A DNA stretch of 64,000 nt, taken from Pseudomonadota bacterium (GTDB lineage: Bacteria > Pseudomonadota > Alphaproteobacteria > Dongiales > Dongiaceae). Position numbers and translations under genes: made by a program. Positions 36,572 through 44,071 of the stretch are shown one piece after another. The stretch is taken from contig JAJYUT010000005.1 in assembly GCA_021792365.1 (NCBI GenBank), positions 62,001 through 126,000 on the forward strand, given 5' to 3'. Positions within the stretch are counted from its first letter, which is position 1; each line of letters starts with the position of its first letter. The notes under the pieces are model-generated. The model was not told the DNA's origin, did no database searches, and saw only the letters and a program-made list of their open reading frames with translations.

Positions 36572-38287
36572 TTACCGCGATACCGCGGCTTGCAGCGTGT
36601 CGAACAATGTCTGGATGACCGTCATCAGCCGGGCGGATGCCGCATAGGCGTTCTGGAGGATCTGCAGGTTGGCCAGTTCCTCGTCCAGGTTGACGCCGGT
36701 CTCCTGCTGGTAGCGTTGCTCGATCATCGCCAGCGTATCGGCGTTCAGCTTGGCGTTGTCGCTTACGATCTTGGCGTTGCTGCTGGCGGTGCCGATGATG
36801 CCCGACATCAGGCCCTTGTAGGACACGTTGGTCAGGCTGAGGCCGACCGCGATGAAGTTGCGGTCGCTGACGCTGAGCGACGTCACGACGTCGGCCGCCG
36901 CGTTCCTCTTGAGCTGCTGCGTGCCCGCGAGCAGCTCGCTGTTCATCGAGAAGGTGTAGCGGTCGGTATTCATGAAGAAGCCCTTGGTCAGCTCCGGGAG
37001 CTGGCCGTTGACCGAACTCACCACCGTGAACGGCGTGTTGTTGCTGTCGCCGACCAGCTGGAGCGACGCGACGCCGTTGATCGCCGTCACGTCGAGGGTG
37101 GCATCCGCATTGACGAGCGCCGCGAGCTTCTGCGCGATCTGATCGAAATTGGTGTCGTTCTGGGTCGCGGTATAGCTGAAGGTCTTGCCCTTGATCGTGA
37201 TCTCGAACACATCGCCCTCGGCCAGGCTGCCGCTGAAAACGACGGTGCCCATCTGGGGCGTGGTCGAGGTTGGCTGCACGGTGACCAGATGCGAGGCGCT
37301 GACGCGCAGCGAACCGGTGGCGCTGTTGTACGCCGCCGCGAAGGTCGCGGGCGTGCCGGTGGTGGTCGTGAAGGCATTGACCACCATGTCGAGTTGCGAG
37401 CGCAGCTTGCGGATGACCTCGGAGGCCGGATCGGCGCTCGCCGGCTGGCCGGCCGCCGTGCCGTCGTAGCGCAGGTTGAGCAGCGCCTTGATCCTGCCTT
37501 CCCGCAGCAGGCCGTTGACCGGCGCGCCGCTATCCACCGAGATCACGTTGGTGCCGTCGAAGTCGAACCGCCCCGGCGCGCCGTCGAGCAGCGACAGGCC
37601 CGCCGGCGTGAACAGGGCGATCGCGCCGTTCTCGCGCTCGACCGAGCGCACATCCACCAAGGTCGCGATCTCGCGCACGATGGCATCGCGCTGGTCGATG
37701 AGGTCGAGGCGCTCCGGGCCTTTCGGGTCCGACGACTTGATGCGCAGATTAAGCTCGAACACGCTGGCGAGCTTGTCGTTGAGCTCGTCGGTCGCCGTGT
37801 CGAGGTCCCTGCGGATCTCCATGTCGATCTGGTCGATGCCGGCGCTGAGGCGGCGCACCTCGGTCGCGAGCCGGTCGCCGAGGGCGATGACCTGCTGCTG
37901 GGCGGCGGCGCTCTCCGGCTGCGACTGCAGGCTCTGCCAGGCGGCCGTGAACTGGTTGAACAGTTGCGGCAGCGCCGCGGTGTCGGAGCTGGACCCCAGC
38001 AGGTTCTGGATGCGGCCCAAATAGTCCTGCTGCGCGCCGCTCAGGCCGCTGGCCGAGGTGAGCGCCTCGAACTGCCGGCGCAGGGACGCGCTGATCGCCT
38101 GCTGGAAGCCGGCGATCGCCGCGCCGCCGACCTGGCCCTCGCCCAGGTTGACGGACTCGCGGGCGAGGGTCTTCTTCGTGTAGTTCGGGTCGTTCGCATG
38201 TGCGACGTTGGAGGAAACCAACTGCACATGCGCCTGGTTGACCCGAAGCCCGGAAATCGCGGCGCTGAGGGCTGCGTCCAAGGACAT
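36572..38287 (-). CDS. flgK: Hook-filament junction protein FlgK
   Basis: A 571-residue HAP1. The N-terminus has the rod/hook motif NVAHANDPNYTKKTLAR; the C-terminus has SGVNLDEELANLQILQNAY-like residues ending in a coiled helix. A beta module at 345-428 (FSGSLAEGDVFEITIKGKTF) resembles those in FlgL and FlgE. It lies between flgE (25 bases) and flgL. The ribosome-binding site is weak. Confidence 0.93.
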   Translation of the reverse strand: MSLDAALSAAISGLRVNQAHVQLVSSNVAHANDPNYTKKTLARESVNLGEGQVGGAAIAGFQQAISASLRRQFEALTSASGLSGAQQDYLGRIQNLLGSSSDTAALPQLFNQFTAAWQSLQSQPESAAAQQQVIALGDRLATEVRRLSAGIDQIDMEIRRDLDTATDELNDKLASVFELNLRIKSSDPKGPERLDLIDQRDAIVREIATLVDVRSVERENGAIALFTPAGLSLLDGAPGRFDFDGTNVISVDSGAPVNGLLREGRIKALLNLRYDGTAAGQPASADPASEVIRKLRSQLDMVVNAFTTTTGTPATFAAAYNSATGSLRVSASHLVTVQPTSTTPQMGTVVFSGSLAEGDVFEITIKGKTFSYTATQNDTNFDQIAQKLAALVNADATLDVTAINGVASLQLVGDSNNTPFTVVSSVNGQLPELTKGFFMNTDRYTFSMNSELLAGTQQLKRNAAADVVTSLSVSDRNFIAVGLSLTNVSYKGLMSGIIGTASSNAKIVSDNAKLNADTLAMIEQRYQQETGVNLDEELANLQILQNAYAASARLMTVIQTLFDTLQAAVSR

Positions 38288-38312
38288 GGCGTCACCTATC
38301 CCGGTCTAGCCG

Positions 38313-40589
38313 TTATCGCTTGATATTGATGATGTCGGCCAACATCTCGTCGGCGGTCGTGATCACGCGGGTGTTGGCGGAGAAGGCGCGCTGCGTGACG
38401 ATCATCTTGGAGAACTCGTCCGCGATGTCGACATTGGAGCCTTCCACCGCGCTGCCGCGCATCGTGCCGGCGCCATTGTCGCCGGCATTGCCGATTCGAA
38501 CTGCGCCGCTGTCGAAGGTCTCCGTGAAACCTTGTGCCACGTCGCGCTGCAAGGCACTGGGATCGTTGAACTGGGCAATGGGCACGCGGAAGTAGATGCG
38601 GCTGCGACCATTGTCGTACTGCAGTTCGACATCGCCGTTGTCGCGGATGCGCACGTCGTTCAGCAGTCCCTGCGGAACGCCATCCTGGATCAGGCGCTGC
38701 ACGTCGATATCGTCGCCGCCGAACTGGGTCAGTCCCGCAGTCGTCTGGAACTGGCCGAGATTAAGTTCGATCGTCTGCGGACCGAAGCCGTAATCCACCT
38801 GGAAGGAGACGACCGCACCCTGTCCCGCGGTCTGCAGCACCGGTACCGACGCGTTGCCCGACGGGTTGAACTGGTTGGAGATGCCGACCACCGTTCCGGC
38901 CGTTGTCGGCGTCTGCCCGAACTGGACGTCGATGAAGCCCGGCACCGTTCCGTTGGTGGCCGTAGCCGACGAAGTGAAGGGCACGCCGGCATTGGTGGCG
39001 GTCAGCGAGATTACACCGCCCGCAGCGGTTGCGGTCACGCCAAGTCCGGGATTGGCATTGATCTGCTCGGCGAAGCGGGTGGCCAGATCACTGAGGCTGA
39101 GCTCGGTGCCATCGGCGAGGTAGGAGATGGATTGCGTGCCGATGGTCAGCGTGTAGGTGTCGCCGATCTCGCCCGGGCCGACCGTACCGCCCAAGGTTAG
39201 AGTGTCGGTCTGGGCAACGGGTGCGACATTCGCCGTGGCTGTGGCGCTGTTGGTGGGGCCGTCGCTGCTTACCGACGTCGGCGGCACGTCACCGCCGAAC
39301 GTGGGGCCTGACGTGAACGTGCCTTGAGCGGTGTCGGTCTGGACCAGCAGCCTGTCGGAATCGTTGGGATCGGCGATAGCGGTAAGCACCGGCGCCAGCG
39401 CGGCATCGGCATTGATAGCGGTCACGAACGCGTCGCGCACTTGTGTCGCGCTGGCGATGCTCGCTGAACCGGTGACGGTGATGGTCGTGCCGTTGATCGT
39501 GATTTCTGCGGTCTCGCCCAGCGCAAGAGCGGAGAATTCGATGCCCTCCAGTTCGCCGGAGCCGGTGCCCCCCAGGTTGACCGTGAACGGAGTACCAGCC
39601 GTGTCGGCAACGATCTGAAACGTATTGCCGACGACGTTGCTGGCAGTGACGAGTGCACTCATTCCGGCATTGCCGTTGATGGCGGCGACCAGGGCCGAAG
39701 CCGCCTGGGTGGCGGTATAGCCGGTTGACGGCGCCGTAATCGACACGCTGTTGGCGCCGATGGTGACGCTGAGCGTGCGACCCGGAGCCATGCCGGCGGT
39801 GGGCAGCGTGATGGTCTCAACCTGCGCGACCGGCGCGACGTTCGGCTGCAGCGTGGCGGTGGCCGCTGTCTGATCGTTCACGCCGCTGATGGTGCCGGAG
39901 ACAGGGTCGAGCGTGCTGTCCGCCGCCTGGATGTCGAGCATCCACAGATTGTCGGCGCGCTTAGTCCAGACCAAAGAGACCTGATGCGGGTTGCCCAGCG
40001 CATCGAACACCTGCACGCTCGTCGGGTTCAGCGGCGGATTGGGATTGACGGGGGAATTGGCCGGCAGGTTGCCAACGAATTCGATTTCGGTGGTCGGCGT
40101 CGGCTCGTCGATCACCTGCGAGATCTGGATCGGTTCCACGATGGACGTGTCAGGGACGCCGGTTTCGGGATCGACAGCCCAGCCGTTCAGGTAGTAGCCG
40201 CCGTTGTTCACGAGGTAGCCGTCACGATTGACCTGGAAGTCGCCGGCGCGGGTGTAGTAGCGCAGCGCCTCGAAGCTGGTCTGGGTCGCGGTCTGGTTGC
40301 TGGCGCGGCTGACCACGAAGAAGCCGTTGCCGGTGATGGCGAGGTTGGTGTTGTCCTGGGTCTGGGTGATGTTGCCCTGGATGCCATTGGCGAAGTAGGG
40401 CGAGGCGATGACGCCGCCGGGCGCGTGCAGGTTCTGGTTGGAGACCGTGATCAGCGTCTCGAACCGTGTCTCAACGCGTTTGTAGCCAGTGGTCTGAGAG
40501 TTGGCGATGTTGTCGGAGATGTGTCCGAGCGACCGCGACTGCGCGTTGACGCCGCTGACCGCCGTAAACATCGCGCCAAGAATGCTCAT
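38313..40589 (-). CDS. flgE: Flagellar hook protein FlgE, enlarged
   Basis: A 758-residue hook subunit; about 400-600 is usual. The N-terminus has the rod signature NIANSQTTGYKRVETRFETL with LAITGNGFFVV. The C-terminus ends with the conserved GSNVDIADEFSKMIVTQRAF and TTADEMLADIINIKR. Three beta-rich modules fill the middle at 253-340, 348-432 and 456-548, the last being clearly like the FlgL/FlgK module (TYTLTIGTQSISY, LSDLATRFAEQINA). First gene of its operon, behind a sigma-54 promoter. Confidence 0.95.
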   Translation of the reverse strand: MSILGAMFTAVSGVNAQSRSLGHISDNIANSQTTGYKRVETRFETLITVSNQNLHAPGGVIASPYFANGIQGNITQTQDNTNLAITGNGFFVVSRASNQTATQTSFEALRYYTRAGDFQVNRDGYLVNNGGYYLNGWAVDPETGVPDTSIVEPIQISQVIDEPTPTTEIEFVGNLPANSPVNPNPPLNPTSVQVFDALGNPHQVSLVWTKRADNLWMLDIQAADSTLDPVSGTISGVNDQTAATATLQPNVAPVAQVETITLPTAGMAPGRTLSVTIGANSVSITAPSTGYTATQAASALVAAINGNAGMSALVTASNVVGNTFQIVADTAGTPFTVNLGGTGSGELEGIEFSALALGETAEITINGTTITVTGSASIASATQVRDAFVTAINADAALAPVLTAIADPNDSDRLLVQTDTAQGTFTSGPTFGGDVPPTSVSSDGPTNSATATANVAPVAQTDTLTLGGTVGPGEIGDTYTLTIGTQSISYLADGTELSLSDLATRFAEQINANPGLGVTATAAGGVISLTATNAGVPFTSSATATNGTVPGFIDVQFGQTPTTAGTVVGISNQFNPSGNASVPVLQTAGQGAVVSFQVDYGFGPQTIELNLGQFQTTAGLTQFGGDDIDVQRLIQDGVPQGLLNDVRIRDNGDVELQYDNGRSRIYFRVPIAQFNDPSALQRDVAQGFTETFDSGAVRIGNAGDNGAGTMRGSAVEGSNVDIADEFSKMIVTQRAFSANTRVITTADEMLADIINIKR

Positions 40590-40634
40590 TTCAGGCCTCT
40601 TCTCATAGGGATGGTCCCAGGTGGATCCCTTGAT

Positions 40635-40649
40635 GCAAGGCGCGGGCCA
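40635..40649 (-). promoter_or_regulatory. Sigma-54 promoter of the flgE operon
   Basis: Reading the minus strand: TGGCCCGCGCCTTGC, GG-N10-GC with the -12 TTGC. It is 46 bases upstream of the flgE ATG, which fits a short leader. Confidence 0.8.
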
Positions 40650-40764
40650 AGCTGTGCGATCAGCGCTTCGTATTTTCTTTCAATATGTTACGCGGTGGAA
40701 AGAGAATGGGCCCGCGGGCGCGCCCGGACCGCCCGGACGCTTCCGGGCCAGTCCTGCTGGGCAC

Positions 40765-40781
40765 CCGACAAAATTTGCCGG
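40765..40781. promoter_or_regulatory. FlbD (ftr)-like enhancer element upstream of flgE
   Basis: CCGACAAAATTTGCCGG is a near-palindrome, one mismatch from the perfect element before the first flagellin. It is about 116 bases upstream of the sigma-54 promoter, a usual enhancer distance. Confidence 0.6.
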
Positions 40782-40803
40782 AGCGCCGATGCGGGGATGA
40801 ACT

Positions 40804-41364
40804 CTAGACCGGAGCGAGGGCGACCGGCGCGGCGGGCTTGCGCTCCACCAGTACCCAGAAGCCCTGCGGCATTCGCTGGAAGACGACAAGCTCGAACCGG
40901 CTCATGAGCCGCGGCAGCCACCAGGCGGCGGGCTGCTGGATGAGATGGGCGTTGCGGCCATCGGGCAGGGTCTTGATCGCCGGCCCGATATGCACGGTGA
41001 AGAAGCCGCATCTCTGGACCAGGCTCTGCAGGTCGTCGAGCACGTTGTCGAGGTAGTCCGGCTCGATGTGCTCAAGCACGTCGATACAGCAGACGAAGCC
41101 GCAAGACTGGGGCCGCGCGGACCATTCCGGCACCGCCGGATCGTAGTGATGGATCGTCAGGTTGCCAGGCAGTATCGTGCGCAGCGACTGGCCGAGGCGG
41201 CCTTTCCCGGCGCCGTAGTCCAGCAGCTCCGTAATGCCGGTCTGCTGCATGATCTTGGCGACGATCGGCGCATATTGCAGCGAGGCGACGCCATAATTCG
41301 GATTCTCATGCAGCTTCTCCTGCATGCGACGATAGTCTTCGCTGATCTGCCCCATCGCCGACAT
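40804..41364 (-). CDS. Class I SAM-dependent methyltransferase
   Basis: A 186-residue methyltransferase. SAM-binding motif I is ELLDYGAGKGRLGQ. The acidic loop at the end of strand 2 is HHYDPAVPEW, and CIDVLEHIEPDYLDNVLDDL is motif post-II. ATG 41364 follows AGGGAGAA at eight bases. It lies 34 bases after the glycosyltransferase gene, in the filament-modification region. Its target is unknown; flagellin or a flagellin glycan is an inference from position. Confidence 0.85.
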   Translation of the reverse strand: MSAMGQISEDYRRMQEKLHENPNYGVASLQYAPIVAKIMQQTGITELLDYGAGKGRLGQSLRTILPGNLTIHHYDPAVPEWSARPQSCGFVCCIDVLEHIEPDYLDNVLDDLQSLVQRCGFFTVHIGPAIKTLPDGRNAHLIQQPAAWWLPRLMSRFELVVFQRMPQGFWVLVERKPAAPVALAPV

Positions 41365-41398
41365 TGGCTGGATTCTCCCTGCTGCCGATCCGTACTGC

Positions 41399-42124
41399 TT
41401 ATTGCTGCGCCTGTGCCTGGGGGTGCAGCTTCGCGACAATGCGTCCGTCCGCGGTCCGCCCGGCATGAACGGAGCGCGCCATCAGCTCCTGCCAGCCCGT
41501 GGTGGAGTTGCTGGCCTTGTGCTCCGCCAGCCATTCCTCGCGGTATTCGCTGCCGGCGGTCTCCTCGTAGATCGGCATGCCCTGTGTATAGTGCACGAGC
41601 TTGGCGCCCGCGCGCGGCGCGTCATAGCCGACAAGGTGGTTCCACTGGCCCGGCAGCTCGCCCACCAGTTCGGGAGCGAGCCAGTCCATGATGTGCGGAT
41701 TGACGCAGCGCTTCGGGTCGTCGACATAATCCGGCGTCAGCACCTTGTTCGCGGGATGCCCGCAATTGAACAGGATCATGGACGCCCATTCGAACTTCTT
41801 GGGGTTCTTGCTGACCATGGTCGCGTAGCGGTCGTCGGCATGCGCGAACAGCTCCGCGATGTCGCCGAGGGCCAGGAAATCGATGTCCAGGAACAGGGCC
41901 CAGCCCTGATAGTCGCACAGCCACGGCACCAGGAAGCGGCTGAAGGTGAAGGGCGTCAGGCCCTGGCGCTTCATCGGCAGCGTCGGCAGCACCAGCGGCG
42001 AAACGCTGAGCGGCCTGGTCGCGCGCCGGAGCAGGCTGAATTGCAGGACGTTGTAGGCCACGGCCTGACGATGGTCGTAGCCGATGAAGATGCGAAGGGG
42101 CTGGTTGCTCTGTGTGCCGGACAT
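41399..42124 (-). CDS. Glycosyltransferase (GT8-like nucleotide-sugar transferase)
   Basis: A 241-residue GT-A-fold protein. It opens with LRIFIGYDHRQAVAYNVLQF and has a DxD metal/nucleotide-sugar motif in ALFLDIDFLALGDIAELF near residue 80. The closing His region AKLVHYTQGMPIYEE is typical of GT8-like enzymes. It starts the glycosyltransferase-methyltransferase pair downstream of a CtrA-like box and next to the flagellin-flbT-flaF cluster. The sugar and acceptor are unknown. Confidence 0.75.
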   Translation of the reverse strand: MSGTQSNQPLRIFIGYDHRQAVAYNVLQFSLLRRATRPLSVSPLVLPTLPMKRQGLTPFTFSRFLVPWLCDYQGWALFLDIDFLALGDIAELFAHADDRYATMVSKNPKKFEWASMILFNCGHPANKVLTPDYVDDPKRCVNPHIMDWLAPELVGELPGQWNHLVGYDAPRAGAKLVHYTQGMPIYEETAGSEYREEWLAEHKASNSTTGWQELMARSVHAGRTADGRIVAKLHPQAQAQQ

Positions 42125-42164
42125 GCGGGTCTCCGAATTTGACCTGGACTCTCGGCGAAAGGCC

Positions 42165-42180
42165 TTAACAAGTTATTAGC
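42165..42180 (-). promoter_or_regulatory. CtrA-like box upstream of the glycosyltransferase pair
   Basis: TTAACAAGTTATTAGC keeps TTAA-N7-TTA with G for the final A; minus strand GCTAATAACTTGTTAA. It is 41 bases upstream of the glycosyltransferase ATG. The same TTAGC variant appears before fliX. Confidence 0.5.
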
Positions 42181-42247
42181 CATAACTGCCTTCGCGCGCC
42201 CTTTTTCGAAGGGAAGCGCACGCACGCCGAGTGCCAATCGAATCGAA

Positions 42248-42274
42248 ACGGCCGCGATGCGTCGTCGCGGCCGT
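42248..42274 (-). terminator. Hairpin terminator after the flagellin-flaF cluster
   Basis: A perfect 10-bp stem (ACGGCCGCGA with TCGCGGCCGT, 7-base loop) lies 20 bases past the stop of the unknown gene at 42294. The U-tract on the minus strand is short and interrupted (TTTCGATT). Confidence 0.6.
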
Positions 42275-42293
42275 CGGAGCTCGTTCGGTCGCG

Positions 42294-43076
42294 TCAGTAA
42301 ACCGAATTGATGATGAGGCCCATCAGCTTGTCGGTCGCCGAGGTGCCGATCCGGGGCAGGCTCTGGATGAAGCTGACGCTGCTGGCGATCGAGCCGGTGA
42401 GACTCGTGGTGGCCTCGCTCACATTGCCGATGCCGTAGGGATCGTCGGTCGCGCGCGCGGCGCGTTCGATCGTGTCGTAGTCCTGCGCATAGAGGCCCTG
42501 GCTCAACTGAAGGGCGTAGCTGTACTCCTTGTTGCGCTCGGCGCCGACATTGCTGGTGCGCGAGACGCGCAGGATGTAGTCGCCGGTCTCCATCTCGTAC
42601 GTGCCGTCCTGGATCTGCTGGAAGACCTCGTGCGCGCCGCCGGAACTCGGGTCCGAATCCGCCAGGACGCGGCCATTCGACTTGGAATAGATCTGGAAGT
42701 GCAGCTTGCCCTTGTCCTCCTCGGAGGCGTTGAGGATCGAGAAGGTGGTGGCTGCCTTGGTGGTCACGCGGAACTGGAAGCCATCGACCGAATCGCCGGC
42801 GGCGAGGGAGCTGAACAGATTGAGGCGCGTCTGGTTCTTCTTGAGCACGCCGATGTTGCGCGCCGTCGCGTTGCTCTCGACCTGGACGTCGCGCGTTTCC
42901 TTCTGGAACTCCTCGACCTCGGTGCCGCTGGCCCTCTGCGCCTGCTGCTGCTCCAGCCGGTTGAGATGGCGCTGGATCTCGCGGAGCTGCTCGGCCGCTG
43001 CATCCGCCGGCGTCTGGGTCAGCGGGGAGAACGGCGAGCCGCTCGATGAGTTGGAGAGACCGGGGATGGTCGCCAT
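42294..43076 (-). CDS. Unknown flagellar-cluster protein with PPC-like domain
   Basis: A 260-residue protein with no signal peptide. Residues about 28-80 form a Gln-rich coiled coil (LREIQRHLNRLEQQQAQR). Residues about 95-200 look like a jelly-roll PPC (pre-peptidase C-terminal) domain: HFQIYSKSNGRVLADSD, then GTYEMETGDYILRVSRTSN and YSYALQLSQGLY. It follows flaF by 15 bases, and both end before a hairpin, so it is probably co-expressed with flagellin. ATG 43076 has GGTGA upstream; GTG 43085 is an alternative. It might be a secreted filament accessory. I know no characterised relative. Confidence 0.6.
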   Translation of the reverse strand: MATIPGLSNSSSGSPFSPLTQTPADAAAEQLREIQRHLNRLEQQQAQRASGTEVEEFQKETRDVQVESNATARNIGVLKKNQTRLNLFSSLAAGDSVDGFQFRVTTKAATTFSILNASEEDKGKLHFQIYSKSNGRVLADSDPSSGGAHEVFQQIQDGTYEMETGDYILRVSRTSNVGAERNKEYSYALQLSQGLYAQDYDTIERAARATDDPYGIGNVSEATTSLTGSIASSVSFIQSLPRIGTSATDKLMGLIINSVY

Positions 43077-43091
43077 GGAATTCACCGCATG

Positions 43092-43529
43092 CTAGGCAGA
43101 GACGCGCATCGCCGGCGCCGGGCCGGCGGAAGCCGGTCGGGCAGGGGCGGCAGGCTGGTTCGCCGCCGGCGCGGCAGTTTTTGCCGACAGGCCCTCGGCG
43201 ATCGCGCGATTGATGTCGAGGATGGGGCCGATCTTCGAGCCGTCCAGATCGGCCAGCCGGGCCACCGAGTGGCGGTCGACCATGACGGAGAGGGCGAGCA
43301 CGTTGTCGCGCACGTCCTTGGGCAGCGGGCAGTCCGGCTCGCTGAGGGCGGCCTGGAAGATCGACCACAGGCGCTGATTGAGGCGCAGAGCCTCGCGCAA
43401 GGCCTCGCCCTTGTCGGTCATCTTGGCGGCCAAGGCCAGCCGGCGCGACGCTTCACCCAAGGCCCACGCCTCGGTGCTGCGCGGATCGTCCCCGCTGGGT
43501 CGGCTGACATAGGCGTTCGGTGCTTTCAT
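43092..43529 (-). CDS. flaF: Flagellin regulator FlaF
   Basis: A 145-residue helical protein required for flagellin export and expression in alphaproteobacteria. Recognised by RLNQRLWSIFQAALSE-like text with PDCPLPKDVRDNVLALSVMV and DRHSVARL, then ILDINRAIAEGL. The ribosome-binding site is GAGGACGG. It lies 41 bases downstream of flbT and next to flagellin, the usual arrangement. Confidence 0.92.
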   Translation of the reverse strand: MKAPNAYVSRPSGDDPRSTEAWALGEASRRLALAAKMTDKGEALREALRLNQRLWSIFQAALSEPDCPLPKDVRDNVLALSVMVDRHSVARLADLDGSKIGPILDINRAIAEGLSAKTAAPAANQPAAPARPASAGPAPAMRVSA

Positions 43530-43570
43530 TCCGTCCTCGCTTTACGTCCCCGAAACCGCGCCCGCGCGCG

Positions 43571-43927
43571 TCAGAACAGCTTCGCGGTCAGCTTCAGGGC
43601 GCGATAGTAATCCCGTTCACGCACGAACCGTGCCACCTCGTCCCATTCCTTGGCCCGGTCGGGCCGGTCGGCCTGGCAATGGGCCAGCACGGTCTCGAAT
43701 TTGTCGGAGGTCTCGGCGGTATCCTCCGGAAACAGATAGAGCAGCTGGATCGCCAGATAGAGCTTCTTCTCGTTGGTGTCGGCCTGCTCCTCCTTCATGA
43801 CCTCGCGGCCGCGGAGGAAATTCGCCTTGTTGTAGAGATAGAAGGTTCCCGGCTCCTCGCCGCGGCCGATGACCGCGCCGTTGACGATGACCTTCTCTCC
43901 CGGGCGAAGCGAGAACTTGAGCGGCAC
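43571..43927 (-). CDS. flbT: Flagellin mRNA regulator FlbT
   Basis: A 118-residue protein that in Caulobacter binds the flagellin mRNA leader and blocks its translation until the hook is complete. Signatures: MPLKFSLRPGEKVIVNGAVI, YNKANFLRGREVMKEEQADT and LYLAIQLLYLFPED. It lies 144 bases after the first flagellin gene; a strong hairpin lies in that gap. Confidence 0.93.
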   Translation of the reverse strand: MPLKFSLRPGEKVIVNGAVIGRGEEPGTFYLYNKANFLRGREVMKEEQADTNEKKLYLAIQLLYLFPEDTAETSDKFETVLAHCQADRPDRAKEWDEVARFVRERDYYRALKLTAKLF

Positions 43928-44022
43928 CTGGACTTCCTTCCCCTGACCCTGATCGCGGAATGTGCGTCCGATCTTCCACGTTCGAACCTTCCGAAATCGC
44001 CAGAGTAGTCCGGGGAAGAAGC

Positions 44023-44049
44023 GGGCGGCGGCGGGTCGCGCCGCCGCCC
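44023..44049 (-). terminator. Strong hairpin between flagellin 1 and flbT
   Basis: A perfect 10-bp GC-only stem (GGGCGGCGGC with GCCGCCGCCC, 7-base loop) begins 22 bases after the flagellin stop. No U-run follows on the minus strand, so it may protect the flagellin message 3' end or partly separate flagellin from flbT expression. Confidence 0.5.
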
Positions 44050-44071
44050 AACTCTATCCGACCCCGACGGT

